Below are positions 24,582-35,470 of a DNA stretch of 64,000 nucleotides, in pieces (positions within the stretch are counted from its first letter, which is position 1; the number at the start of each line of letters is the position of its first letter). The DNA comes from Mesostigma viride (taxonomy: Eukaryota; Streptophyta; Mesostigmatophyceae; Mesostigmatales; Mesostigmataceae). The notes below the pieces were generated by a model, which saw nothing but the letters and a program-made list of their open reading frames with translations, had not been told where the DNA came from and searched no databases. The translations under genes and the position numbers were made by a program. The stretch is taken from contig RPFO01000310.1 in assembly GCA_009746045.1 (NCBI GenBank), forward strand, positions 2,070,142-2,134,141, given 5' to 3'.

Positions 24582-24633
24582 CATTACACACGAGCGCCCG
24601 GCGGACGGGCCTCGACCAGCGTCCCAGATCCTG

Positions 24634-25852
24634 ATGAGTAGCAAGACGCTGGCGCGACAACTTCGGAAGGGCAAGGAGTATGCGATGTACCGTATCGACC
24701 TGGACAGCACTCAGGCCATGCTCAACGAGATCGGCGTCGGCTTCACTCCGGACGAGCTGGCGCGTTTCAACGCCGTCTTGGAGAAGCGCGCCACCCTCTT
24801 CGCGGATCGCACACCCCAGTTCCCTCCCAATCGTTCGGTGCTACACCGTATCCAGGTCCAGGAGGGTTCCGGGCCGACAGCGTCTCCCATGTACCGCATG
24901 GGCCCAGTCGAGCTGGTGGAGCTCAAGAAGATCCTCATTTCGCTGCTCGACGCCGGGCTCATTGAACCCAGCAACAGCCCCTTCTCAGCGGGCGTGCTGC
25001 TCGTTCCCAAGCCAGGGGGCAAGTGGCGGCTGGTGACTGACTACCGGAAGCTGAACGCCATCACTGTCAAGTCCCGGTATCCTCTACCGCGGATCGACGA
25101 CATCTTCAACCGTGTCCAAGGGGCTACGTGCTTTACCGTCATCGACTGTGCGGACGGGTTTTGGCAGTTGCGCATCGCGCCGGAAGACTGCCACAAGACC
25201 ACGTTCGCCACGCCCTTCGGCCACTACCAGTTTAATCGGGTGGCGGCAATGGGCCTGTGTAATTCGCCTGCGTCTTTCCAGATGCTGATGAACGACATCC
25301 TCCGTCCGGTGATGGGCACGGCCCACCTGCCGCAGGTCTCCAAGGATCTGATGGACCCGCAGAAGGGGGCGCGCCCACCATGGACCTACAAGCGCACGTG
25401 CGCGCTGGCGTACCTGGACGACATCCTGGTGTACTCCAAGACGTTCGAGGAGCACCTGGAGGATGTTGACGCAGTGCTTCAGATCATGGAAGACGAGCAC
25501 CTTTCGGCGCGGAAGGCCAAGGTGCGCGCCGGCCGCTGTGTGCCCTTTTTGGGCCATACCCTGTCTGCGGACGGCATCGCGACCGCCCCGGAGAAGATCG
25601 AGGCCGTACAGCAATGGCCGGTCCCCACGGACGCGAACGTACGTGAAAGGGGTGCGCAGTTTCCTGGGTTTGGCATCCTACTACCGGCGGTTCATTCCGC
25701 GGTTTGCCACCATCGCCGCCCCGATTAGCGCTCTTCTCAAGAAGGGTACCCAGTTCCTTTGCATGGCTGAGCAGTGCCAACAGGCCTTCGAGGCACTTAA
25801 ACGCCACCTCACCACAGCGCCGGTCCTCGTCCTGCCGGACCCGTCCCTTCAG
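24634..25852 (+). pseudogene. pol: Reverse transcriptase domain of gypsy pol
   Basis: The first 364 codons are open. RT landmarks in order are LLDAGLIEPSNSPF, LVPKPGGKWRLVTDYRKLNA, SRYPLPRIDDIFN, FTVIDCADGFWQLRI (catalytic Asp), GLCNSPASFQMLMN and LAYLDDILVYSK (YLDD catalytic pair, about 25405-25440). A frameshift near 25645 separates the connection segment GVRSFLGLASYYRRFIPRFA from the rest. The sequence stops at LPDPSLQL, where the palindromic element is inserted, and resumes at 27099. Confidence 0.92.
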
Positions 25853-27097
25853 CTATATACATCGATTCCTGCGGAATCGACACTAAGCGCTTAGTGTCGA
25901 TTCCGCAGGAATCGATGTATATAACTAAAACTTTTGCTTGCGCCGGCAAGGCTAAGGCCGATACTAGTCGGGTCATCGAATTGGCTATTCGATTATCGAA
26001 GTTGCCTATTCGACCATCGAACTTTTCCTATTCGATTATCGAATTTTCCTTATTCGATTGTCGAAATTTCCTATTCGACGGGGGGTCAGAGGCCAGCGGC
26101 TTATCATACTCGGTGCCCAGCGAGCCACCGAACTAGGCCTAGTCGATTATAGCGAGACATCGCGTGGACATTAGCCGATTTCGGGGACTTGGCCGATTTT
26201 CGGAGCGACGTCGGACAACATAGATGATTAGCCGATTGAGCATACCATATTAGTCGAATAGCTAACGCTAGTACTCCGCCTAGTCAGCGGAGAGCACTTG
26301 CCTTATTCGATTAACATATTAGGCTGAACGATTAGCGTCCGCAACGTTATTCGCATTACTAGGCGAAAAATCCACCCCCGGGACGATCCTAGCGGGATTC
26401 GAACCCGGGATGCCGGCGTGTCGCAACAGTCTTAGTTATATACATCGATTCCTGCGGAATCGACACTAAGCGCTTAGTGTCGATTCCGCAGGAATCGATG
26501 TATATAACTAAAACTTTTGCTTGCGCCGGCAAGGCTAAGGCCGATACTAGTCGGGTCATCGAATTGGCTATTCGATTATCGAAGTTGCCTATTCGACCAT
26601 CGAACTTTTCCTATTCGATTATCGAATTTTCCTTATTCGATTGTCGAAATTTCCTAGTCGACAGGGGGTCAGAGGCCAGCGGCCTATCATACTCGGCGCC
26701 CAGCGAGCCACCGAACTAGGCCTAGTCGATTATAGCGAGACATCGCGTGGAAATTAGCCGATTTCGGGGACTTGGCCGATTTTCGGAGCGACGTCGAACA
26801 ACACAGATGATTAGCCGGTTGAGCACATCATATCAGTCGAATAGCTAGCGCTAATACTCAGCATAGTCAGCGGAGAGCACTTGCCTTTTTCGATTAACAT
26901 AGCACATTAGGCCGAACGATTAGCGTCCGCAACGTTATTCGCATTTCTAGGCGAAAAATCCACCCCCGGAACGATCCTAGCGGGATTCGAACCCGGGATG
27001 CCGGCGTGTCGCAACAGTCTTAGTTATATACATCGATTCCTGCGGAATCGACACTAAGCGCTTAGTGTCGATTCCGCAGGAATCGATGTATATAACT
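25853..27097. mobile_element. Palindrome-bounded tandem element in RT/RNase H
   Basis: Three near-identical 76-80-bp palindromes (25853-25926, 26432-26511, 27022-27097) with core cactaagcgcttagtg flank two repeat units of 583 and 588 bp. The units are rich in TATTCGATTATCGAA-type motifs and differ by scattered substitutions. The host frame reads ...PSLQL before and LPFVVATDASK after the insert. There is no coding capacity. The family is unknown; a tandemly joined foldback element is a fair description. Confidence 0.75.
26378..26412 (-). other. Pol III B-box / tRNA T-arm-like sequence (unit 1)
   Basis: On the minus strand the unit end reads GGGTTCGAATCCCGCTAGGA, matching the B-box consensus GGTTCGANTCC. 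A second copy lies at 26966-27000. No matching A-box or complete tRNA cloverleaf was found, because the expected 5' half falls in the palindrome. Confidence 0.45.
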
Positions 27098-27098
27098 C

Positions 27099-27893
27099 CT
27101 TCCTTTCGTCGTGGCTACTGACGCCAGCAAGGTGGCCATCGGGGGTGTTCTCCTGCAGGACCAAGGCAAGGGCCTTCAGCCCATCGAGTACATCTCACGC
27201 ACAATGATTCCGGCGGAGCGGAATTACCCAGTGCATCAGCAGGAACTCCTGGCAGTAGTCTACAGCTGCCACACGTGGCGTCATCATCTTCTGGGGGCCC
27301 AGTTTTCGGTGGCCATTAGTGAGCAGGGGGATCTCGACCCCCACCGCCTGGTGATCCACACCGACCACCGGCCGCTCACCCACCTCCTGGTGCAGCCCAA
27401 CCTGACGCCCCGCCAAGCGCGGTGGATGGAGTACTTGTCGCAGTTTGCGCCGTTCAAGATCCAATATGTATAGGGCGCGGACAACGTGGTGCCTGACGCC
27501 CTCTCGCGACGGGCGGACTATTGGTTCTACGAGGACATGGATGTGCTTCATACCACCTGCGTACCAGTGGCCACCCCGGGAACCGCCTACGGCTTGGAGC
27601 CACGGTCTCCCCGGGCCCGCCACCTGTTTCATCTTGGGCATACCACTCGGGATGACTTGTCACCCCTCCTGGATGAGTCGAGCGCCCACGAGGACGTGGA
27701 CACCCCCGGGGAGGGGGAGGGGTCGCATACGCGCGTGCCCCTTAGTCATGTGGTACCGCCCCAGGGAATTTTTCAGCTTCAGCCGATCGGCCCACCCACA
27801 GTCTTCTCAGAATTCGTCAACCAGGCGAGTACGGACGCGGAGGACTCGGCCGCGGACGCGTTCACAGTTACGTCAGACCTGGAGACCGGATGA
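27099..27893 (+). pseudogene. pol: RNase H domain of gypsy pol
   Basis: Begins LPFVVATDASKVAIGGVLLQ (first Asp), then YPVHQQELLAVVYSCHTWRH (Glu) and LVIHTDHRPLTHLLVQ (Asp), the Ty3-type RNase H triad. The frame then meets TAG at 27472-27474 after FKIQYV and continues in the same frame as GADNVVPDALSRRADY, the usual tether sequence. The stop is probably a point mutation. A linker of low conservation leads to the integrase. Confidence 0.88.
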
Positions 27894-28392
27894 TCAGTCG
27901 TTTCACGGTCACAGAGGAAGCGGCACTTGAGGCCATCCGGGCGCATCCCCAGCAGATGGGCGCCTTCCCTTGCAAGTTCCAGGATGGGCGCCTGTTCGTG
28001 AGTGTCCAGCCGGAGGAATGGCGGCTGTATGTCCCTGAGCTTTGTAGGGCCGCCTTGCTTCACGAGCTCCATGATTCCCTTCTAGGCGGACATCAAGGAA
28101 GTCACCGTCTCTTTCCCCGGGCCCGCAAGTATTTCTACTGGCCAGGGATGAAGGAGTATATTGAGACGTATGTGCGCCAGTGCCCCTCGTGCCAGATCAT
28201 GAAGTCCAGGAACACGGGCTCTCAAGCCGTCCCTAAGACGTTGCCTGATCCGATGGGTCCTTGGGATTCTATCATGATGGACTTCATCGGCCCGTTCAAG
28301 AAGACGAAGAGCGGCAACAGCATGGTCTTGGTGTTCGTGGACCGCCTGACGCGCATGTGTCACTTGGCCCCGTGTCCGGCCGACCTCACAGC
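27890..28392 (+). pseudogene. pol: Integrase N-terminal half of gypsy pol
   Basis: The zinc-binding HHCC region (HELHDSLLGGHQGSHRL ... QCPSCQIMK) and the start of the catalytic core (PWDSIMMDFIGPF with the first catalytic Asp) are clear. The reading frame is cut after CPADLTA by the direct-repeat element at 28393. It resumes at 30803. Confidence 0.88.
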
Positions 28393-30802
28393 AAAATGAG
28401 AATGAAAGGTGCGGTCCTTTATGGCACCGCCACCTTCATGACAGGCAATCCGGCCCAACCAGCCGATTCTTGAGACCATGCTTTATCATTAAAGCAACCA
28501 AAAGACATTTCAATTCCAATGAGATACATGACGAATTACAAAGAGTGTCGAGTTGTAATGTTGTAGTTATAAGAGCAGCTGTGAGGTCCCTTGGTTGACG
28601 CCACTGCAGGCCCCTTGTGGCGGCAGTGCGCGTGTGTTCCCGACCTAGTTCCTACTGGCATTCTTGCCAACGACGACCAGGGTGCCCGAAGGCCCTGTCC
28701 CTTGTCTCGTTCTCAGTCTTACACACATTCTTAACAAAACCAATACATTGTCATATCCGTCAGTCCATCCTCATGGCAACTGACTGCATGCAACCACTCA
28801 CGGGGGCTGCTCCGGGCTGCTCGAACTATTTCACCCCATGAAGACAACAAACCAGTTGTGAGGGAGAGAAACGGACGAACAACGACCACCATGGTTCGTT
28901 GCTCATCCTTCTATACTGCTCAAAGCTCAAGCCTGGCGGCTGGCGCCACTAGCGCCACTTTAGACATCAGCCAATCATAACATTGTCTAATTTCCGACAA
29001 GCTAAACTTCAAGCTTTATCTGTCAAGCGAACACAAATATACAAGGGCAAATCTGTCGACTATGCCAGGCACCGCCTGGGGCTTCCTTGCATTTGTGTCT
29101 GGTGTCCCACGTTGAAATCCTGAAATTGCACATCTGCTCAGTGCCTCGCCGGCTTGCTGCGTACCAGCATTCGGCAAACTGCCCTTGTGACGAATGTCAG
29201 TGAAATTCAGGTCCGCCCAAAAGTTCCGTCAGCAAATTCAGCGGACTTGGCGCGTGAGTACAATTGAGATCCGCGGCGTCAGTACCGGGCCGCGGTATAG
29301 CAACCCGCACAAGGCTGCGGACGTCAGAATTACGCTAAAATCTGAATTGCGGACGTGATAGATCACGGACGCGACAGCTGTCGCGTTTGCGTGCCATATC
29401 ATCCTGGACTGGTCATTACCGCTACTTGGAACGCATCCACTATCAGCAGTAATCATGTGTGAGATATGCCACCTCCCCCCCCACTATTTAGCTCACAACA
29501 ACGGGAGAGCAAAAAGTGAAAGAAAGGCATCTCACACGAAAGAAGGAAGCCCAAAGAGGGCGTCATTCCAGGCAGCAGCAAAAAGGAAAAAAAAAATCCA
29601 GCTGCTCAAAGAGGCTTTTCCAGGATCAGCAACAACCTTATCATGCATGCTTTTAAAGGCTTAGCAATAACCCCTTCATTGGCTTTTTACCGGGAAAAGC
29701 CTAACCTCTTCAGATGCTTTTGAAGGCTAAGCAATAACCTCTTCCTTGTGCTTCCCTGGGTGAAGCAGGAGGAACATCCAGGCTGGCCGGACTGAACCCA
29801 TCATGGGTTGTTCGTCCGTTTAAAATGAGAATGAAAGGTGCGGTCCTTTATGGCACCGCCACCTTCATGACAGGCAATCCGGCCCAACCAGCCGATTCTT
29901 GAGACCATGCTTTATCATTAAAGCAACCAAAAGACATTTCAATTCCAATGAGATACATGACGAATTACAAAGAGTGTCGAGTTGTAATGTTGTAGTTATA
30001 AGAGCAGCTGTGAGGTCCCTTGGTTGACGCCACTGCAGGCCCCTTGTGGCGGCAGTGCGCGTGTGTTCCCGACCTAGTTCCTACTGGCATTCTTGCCAAC
30101 GACGACCAGGGTGCCCGAAGGCCCTGTCCCTTGTCTCGTTCTCAGTCTTACACACATTCTTAACAAAACCAATACATTGTCATATCCGTCAGTCCATCCT
30201 CATGGCAACTGACTGCATGCAACCACTCACGGGGGCTGCTCCGGGCTGCTCGAACTATTTCACCCCATGAAGACAACAAACCAGTTGTGAGGGAGAGAAA
30301 CGGACGAACAACGACCACCATGGTTCGTTGCTCATCCTTCTATACTGCTCAAAGCTCAAGCCTGGCGGCTGGCGCCACTAGCGCCACTTTAGACATCAGC
30401 CAATCATAACATTGTCTAATTTCCGACAAGCTAAACTTCAAGCTTTATCTGTCAAGCGAACACAAATATACAAGGGCAAATCTGTCGACTATGCCAGGCA
30501 CCGCCTGGGGCTTCCTTGCATTTGTGTCTGGTGTCCCACGTTGAAATCCTGAAATTGCACATCTGCTCAGTGCCTCGCCGGCTTGCTGCGTACCAGCATT
30601 CGGCAAACTGCCCTTGTGACGAATGTCAGTGAAATTCAGGTCCGCCCAAAAGTTCCGTCAGCAAATTCAGCGGACTTGGCGCGTGAGTACAATTGAGATC
30701 CGCGGCGTCAGTACCGGGCCGCGGTATAGCAACCCGCACAAGGCTGCGGACGTCAGAATTACGCTAAAATCTGAATTGCGGACGTGATAGATCACGGACG
30801 CG
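28393..30802. mobile_element. Miniature element with 0.98-kb direct terminal repeats (TRIM-like)
   Basis: Two identical-looking direct repeats (28393-29378 and 29822-30807, offset 1429 bp, last 5 bases being the target ACAGC) flank 443 bp of internal sequence. The integrase frame reads LTA|EC across the site, and ACAGC is duplicated on the outer sides. The layout fits a non-coding LTR retrotransposon derivative. However, the ends are AAAATGAG...GACGCG and lack the usual TG...CA, so the class is uncertain. High identity of the two repeats implies a young insertion. Confidence 0.7.
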
Positions 30803-31815
30803 ACAGCGGAGTGCGCCAAGATATACCTGACGCACGTGTTTCGGTTTCACGGGCTCAGCCGACAGTTCATCTCCGACCGCGACAAGCTCTTCACGGCCAA
30901 ATTCTGGCAGGAGTTTTTCGAACAGCTGGGCACCAAGGTGTCGCTGGGCACAGCCTATCACAGCTCGTCGTCGCATCTGGTGGAGCGGTTGAACCGCACA
31001 GTGCAAGAGACCATCATTGCGACACTACACCGACGCGGTGGGCAGCAATTGAGAGGAACTTCTGGGCTTGGTGGAGTTCTCCCTGAACAATGCCCCCCAG
31101 GCCGCCCATGGATTTACCCCCTTTTTCCTCAACTCTGGCCGACACCCTCTCACGCCGCCCGACTTGCTTATGAGCCCCGGGCTTGGAGAGGATCAGGTCA
31201 AGCTGGACACACGCCAGGGGGTTGATCGGTTGCTGCAGCGGATGCACCAGGCTCATAACAGTGCAGTCCAGGGCTACCGCGCAGCGACAGAGCGGTATCT
31301 GGAGAGGACAGCCGGCAAGCAGGATAACCGGGCACCGTCCGGCCATCGAGGTGGGCGATTGGGTCCTGGTGGAGGGCCCGCAGATCGGACGATTTTCACA
31401 CAAGGTGGAGAAGGAGCTGAAGACTAAGCTTCGTCCCATGTTCCTGGGCCCCTACAAGGTCCTCACCAAGTTCGACGATGTCATGTTCCAGGTGGACATC
31501 CCAGTGTCATGGAACCTCACGTCCAACCGTTTCCATCGTGACCAGCTCAAGTTGTATCACCAGAACACCATCCAGGGCCGGGTCAATCCCCCGGCCCCGC
31601 TGGAGTTCAATCCGGACACGGGGGAACAGGAGGATGAGGTGGCAGCGATCGTGGGACACCGGGATGTCAAACGGGGTCGAGGGGTCCAGCGACAATACCG
31701 GGTGCGATGGCGATTCGCGCAGCATGAGTCGGAGGACTCCTGGCGCACCGCTACTGAGTTAGCTGGGTGCGCCCGCTTACTGGAAGCGTACAAGAAGACG
31801 CACCAGTTGCATTAA
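30803..31815 (+). pseudogene. pol: Integrase core end and chromodomain-like tail of gypsy pol
   Basis: Continues as ECAKIYLTHVFRFHGL, SRQFISDRDKLFTAKFW (second Asp) and SSSSHLVERLNRTVQE (catalytic Glu). Frameshifts occur near 31050 and 31330. The third part reads VGDWVLVEGPQIGRF, LRPMFLGPYKVLTKF and RVRWRFAQHESEDSWRTATE, the latter matching the chromodomain pattern (Y.V+W.....E.TWE....L). It ends LLEAYKKTHQLH and TAA. Chromodomains direct integration to particular chromatin. Confidence 0.88.
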
Positions 31816-31858
31816 CAGGCCACATGCGGTACAGCGGTGTCTAGGGTGAGAGTGGTGT

Positions 31859-34431
31859 GTGAGCCGGGTACTAGGTACACGCCGACTAATGCCCTGGTAT
31901 CTTGTGTGTGGGCTGTGCAGGGGGGACGCCGCGGAGGCGCTTCCCAGGGGCCAGACTTCCGTCAGCGCCGCGGAGGCTGCAGATGCAGAAATCCGGGAAG
32001 CAGACGGGGAGTCCAGTGAAGAAGATCTGGTTGACATGGACATGCCAGACCAACCTGAGGACCCTCAACCAGAACGGGATGCGAGGACGCGGACAGCTCG
32101 CGGAGAGCCTGCAGTCCGAGGGGGTGGTCTAGGGGCCGGAGGCTCGGGAGGTGGTGGCCGGCAAGAGACGTCGTCCAGACCCGGAGCACCGGACGCGCAC
32201 ACGATGCATGCAGCTAGTGAAGGAGCTGAATGAGGAGACATTTAACCCCCGAGTGTTCTTGCGCAACTATGGTCGGGAGGGTGACTTGGTGGAACGACGA
32301 CGTCGGCGCCGTAACCAGATGCCGTCGGAACTCCGCGCTGATTCCATTCTGGCGCGGGTCGGCCCCGCAAAGCTGGAGGATTTTCGAGGGTTCGTGCGGA
32401 GAAATGTGGGGTTCAAGATCGAGACCCGCACCGCAGAGCGCGACGGCGTGGTGGTCGGCACAGATTGGGAAACCCATGAGCGGGAGTGCCTTTGTCACGC
32501 GTGCATGAACACGCTGGATGCGGGTCTGGCATTTCCACGGCTTTTGCTCCTCCTAATTCCACCCGAGGTGCGGAAACTGCTGGAGAACTACTTTCCCCGG
32601 TACCTTCGATCCGTTGGAGGGGGCGTTGCGGGGCGAGAAGTGTATGCGTGCGGGGCAGTATTCGTTACGGCAGGCCCTGGATCGCATTGTGACTATGGAT
32701 GACGAAGACCAGGATGATGGGAGTGAGGGTGACGACTCCGATTCTGATGACCACCCTCCACGCCCTCTCCCTCGTTCTCCTCCGAGGGATCCACCTTCTC
32801 GGGGCTCCCTTGAGGGCGGCGCAGGACACCGTCCTGTGACGCGTCATGAGGCGCCACCGCCGGCGACAAGCTGGGGGCGACCACCTGGGCGCGACTCGCA
32901 CCCGAGGGCCACTGGATGGGGCGGGGGCAGTCAACCAGCTTCTCGGCGTGCTCCGGAACGACCTGCACGTCGTCGCTCGCCATCACCGTCCTCGCGTTCG
33001 CGTTCCCGCTCAGACTCGGGGACCGAGGTACGAACTGCTCGCCGAGCGTCACCACCACCTCGTCGCCCGGCTGATCGTCACTGGGAGCGCACGTGGGGGT
33101 CAGCGCTGGAGTTGGAGCGAGAGACTCGGCGACCGCGGCCGGATACGACGGGGGCTGCTGCGGCTAGGACAGAACAGCCGGCCGGGGGTGAGCCCTCGGA
33201 TGTGGCCCCCGCAGGTCCTCCGTCGGATGTGGGCCAAAGGGAGCCTACCTTCCTTGTCTCCTTGGAGCCTCGTTCCCGACCGGAAGTGGATCCACCGGAG
33301 CCTACCTTCCTGGTCTCCCTGGACCCACGTCCCCGGCCTGCTCAAGCCGGATCGTCAATGTCACGTCCCGCGGAGAGACACAGCAGGCCCACCCCGTCGG
33401 GTCGACCCTCGCTCCGTTCCGCGGAGGAACTGTGCCTACATACCATGGTGGAGACGCTACCTCGGGTCGCGGAAGACCCCAGCGGGACGGGCATTCTGGA
33501 ACCAGCGGAGCCCGTGATGCGCCTGGAGGAGCTCGTGGCTGCGGTACAATCAGGACAGGACCTGATACAGCGCTTGTTGGTCCAGCACGGTCGCCAAGGC
33601 GATCATTCTGCCGCCACCTCAGTGGGCTATGATGCGGCTTCCAGGGCTCCGGGGTCTTCACACGAGGAGTGGTCATTGGGGGATTTCATACGGCCGGTAC
33701 CGGGCAGGGCGGTGAGGTATGGTGGGCCAGGACCGCGCACGGAGAAGCTGTGTGTGACGTTCGAGGGACCTCCGTTTCCCCAGGCCCCTCCTGGTACGCA
33801 TCTGCCCGCTCCTCTGGTGTTTCAAGCGGGTCCCTGGTGCGCGGTGGATCGCGGGGCCTACTGGGAACGGGTAGAGATCACCTTTCTCCCTCAGGTTCCC
33901 CTGCCCCTTCCGCAACCCGTCGACCCTCGTTTTCCCCAGACAGTGGGGCATACTGTGTGGTTCGGTTCCGAAGACTGGTGGGATTGGCGATATCAGGTGG
34001 ATGGGGTGGGGCACGTGGTGACGCCTCCCAAGGTGGCCCCAACGGAGGGGCGTGCCTTTCTGAATCTGGTGGTGCCCGATATTGCAGGGGCACGGACGGC
34101 GACGATCAACGATGATCACGTGCGTACGGAGGTTTTTATGATGGGGGTGCACTTTGTTCGCGAGCATCGCTGCGGGGTGGTGGATCGGTCGGCACTGACT
34201 CTTCTATTTACCCACCCCCAGTACCTCGCTGGGTTCCTGTCCATGTGGCCCCGGGGTACGTGGGTGGAGCTGTCCAGGATGGGCCGGCATAAGGTGTCTC
34301 CCTACCAGGTGGCCTTTGAGTGTGATCTGTGCTCGCACCCCGGGATGATGGTCCAGCAAGTGACCCATGCGGGGCGTAGGGCTCTCACTGAGGCCCTGCT
34401 GCAGCGACGTGCCACCAGCGGCAGACGCTAG
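31859..34431 (+). pseudogene. Extra ORF between pol and 3' LTR (ORF3)
   Basis: Three overlapping frames cover this region: 31859-32233 (acidic, DGESSEEDLVDMDMPDQPED), 32151-32702 (RTRCMQLVKELNEETFNPRV, CLCHACMN) and a 605-codon frame to 34431. They read as one protein if two frameshifts are allowed (near 32150 and 32600). The long part has an acidic segment, a Pro/Arg/Ser-rich middle with a duplicated EPTFLVSLEPRSRP/EPTFLVSLDPRPRP motif, and a globular C-terminal third (VGHTVWFGSEDWWDWRYQVD, EVFMMGVHFVREHRCGVVDR). There is no signal peptide or membrane segment, so it is not an obvious envelope protein. Function unknown. Confidence 0.6.
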
Positions 34432-34645
34432 AGTGGTTATGAAAGTTTTTGTGACGGATAGCGGAATGATCCAGTCACCGGCCACCAGAGTCTTGCTACT
34501 ACGTCAGGGTTGGTCCTGTGTATCAACCTCTAGAGGAACTGGTATTACTAACCTGCGGGTGAACCGAGGTTGGGACATAGTACTCTTATAGTAGCGTTGC
34601 TTCCTTATTCTATCTAATTTGTACGGTAGGGACTACCGACCCCCG

Positions 34646-34662
34646 TGGGGGCGGGGGAGGAG
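34646..34662 (+). promoter_or_regulatory. Polypurine tract
   Basis: gtgggggcgggggaggag ends directly before the 3' LTR and is the expected plus-strand primer. Confidence 0.85.
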
Positions 34663-35470
34663 TGTTACGTCCCAGCCCTTTTGGTCGGACGTAACAATGG
34701 AATAAATTACTAAGGCCGTTTGGTCTATTGTATTGGGTTTTATGGATATTGGCTATTGGGTGAATTGGACTAGTTATTTTGGTTGGTCCTAGGAGTTATT
34801 ATAAATAGTGACGGAACCTTTTTGCCACTTGGGCAATCAGGTCCGTCACTATTTATCCGGCGAAAACCACTCGCCGGCATCAATTCCGCGTGTAGTTCAC
34901 GTGAACTACACGCGGAATTGATGCCGGCGAGTGGTTTTCGCCGGATAAATAGTGACGGACCTGATTGCCCAAGTGGCAAAAAGGTTCCGTCACTATTTAT
35001 AATAACTCTAGGTTGTCCCTTTTAGGGGCCGGTGCCGTGGCGCCGCGCCAGTTCTGAGTCCGTCCGTAGTTCTAGGCGTGGATCCTGTAGTTGAGGGTCG
35101 ATGTCGGCCCGGATCCTACGTGGAATGAGTGACTTGGATTGTTCTAGGGAAATTGGCGTGTATCTGCGCCGCAATCAACCTAGGTTAAATTAGTCCGAGG
35201 ACGAGAGTCTCGTCCTCTTGGTTTAATGAATGATAAGTGCGAATACGCCTACACATTGAGCCCGGGGCAATTATCCATTTGAAATTGGTGTTGCTAGCCA
35301 TTATAAGTGTGTACAATTAGCTTGGCATCAAGCCGCGGTGTCAGATATCTCACGACTCACGTCGTGAAGCGCAACCTACATTAGGCTACCTTGAATTATT
35401 CCTAATTCCGGCAAGGAGGGTCTTTCGCTACGTAGCTCACTGCTAGGTGTGTCTGGGCTGGGACGTAACA
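34663..35470 (+). repeat. 3' LTR of gypsy element
   Basis: Same ends as the 5' LTR. It is longer (808 bp) because of the 216-bp foldback insertion at 34793-35008. A 3-base TAG flanks that insertion on both sides. Confidence 0.95.
34793..35008. mobile_element. Perfect 216-bp foldback MITE in 3' LTR
   Basis: The two 108-base arms are exact reverse complements around 34900/34901 (ends GAGTTATTATAAATAG; centre gttcacgtgaac). The flanking TAG is duplicated (34790-34792, 35009-35011), and the 5' LTR shows the empty site. The lack of any spacer or mismatch is unusual and suggests a recent event. Confidence 0.9.

Noticed and set aside
26378-27000. Complete tRNA gene
   Set aside because: Only the T-arm/B-box-like part is present. 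The 5' half would fall in the palindrome and no cloverleaf can be drawn.
31859-34431. Retroviral-type envelope gene
   Set aside because: Position fits, but there is no signal peptide, membrane anchor or cysteine-rich ectodomain.
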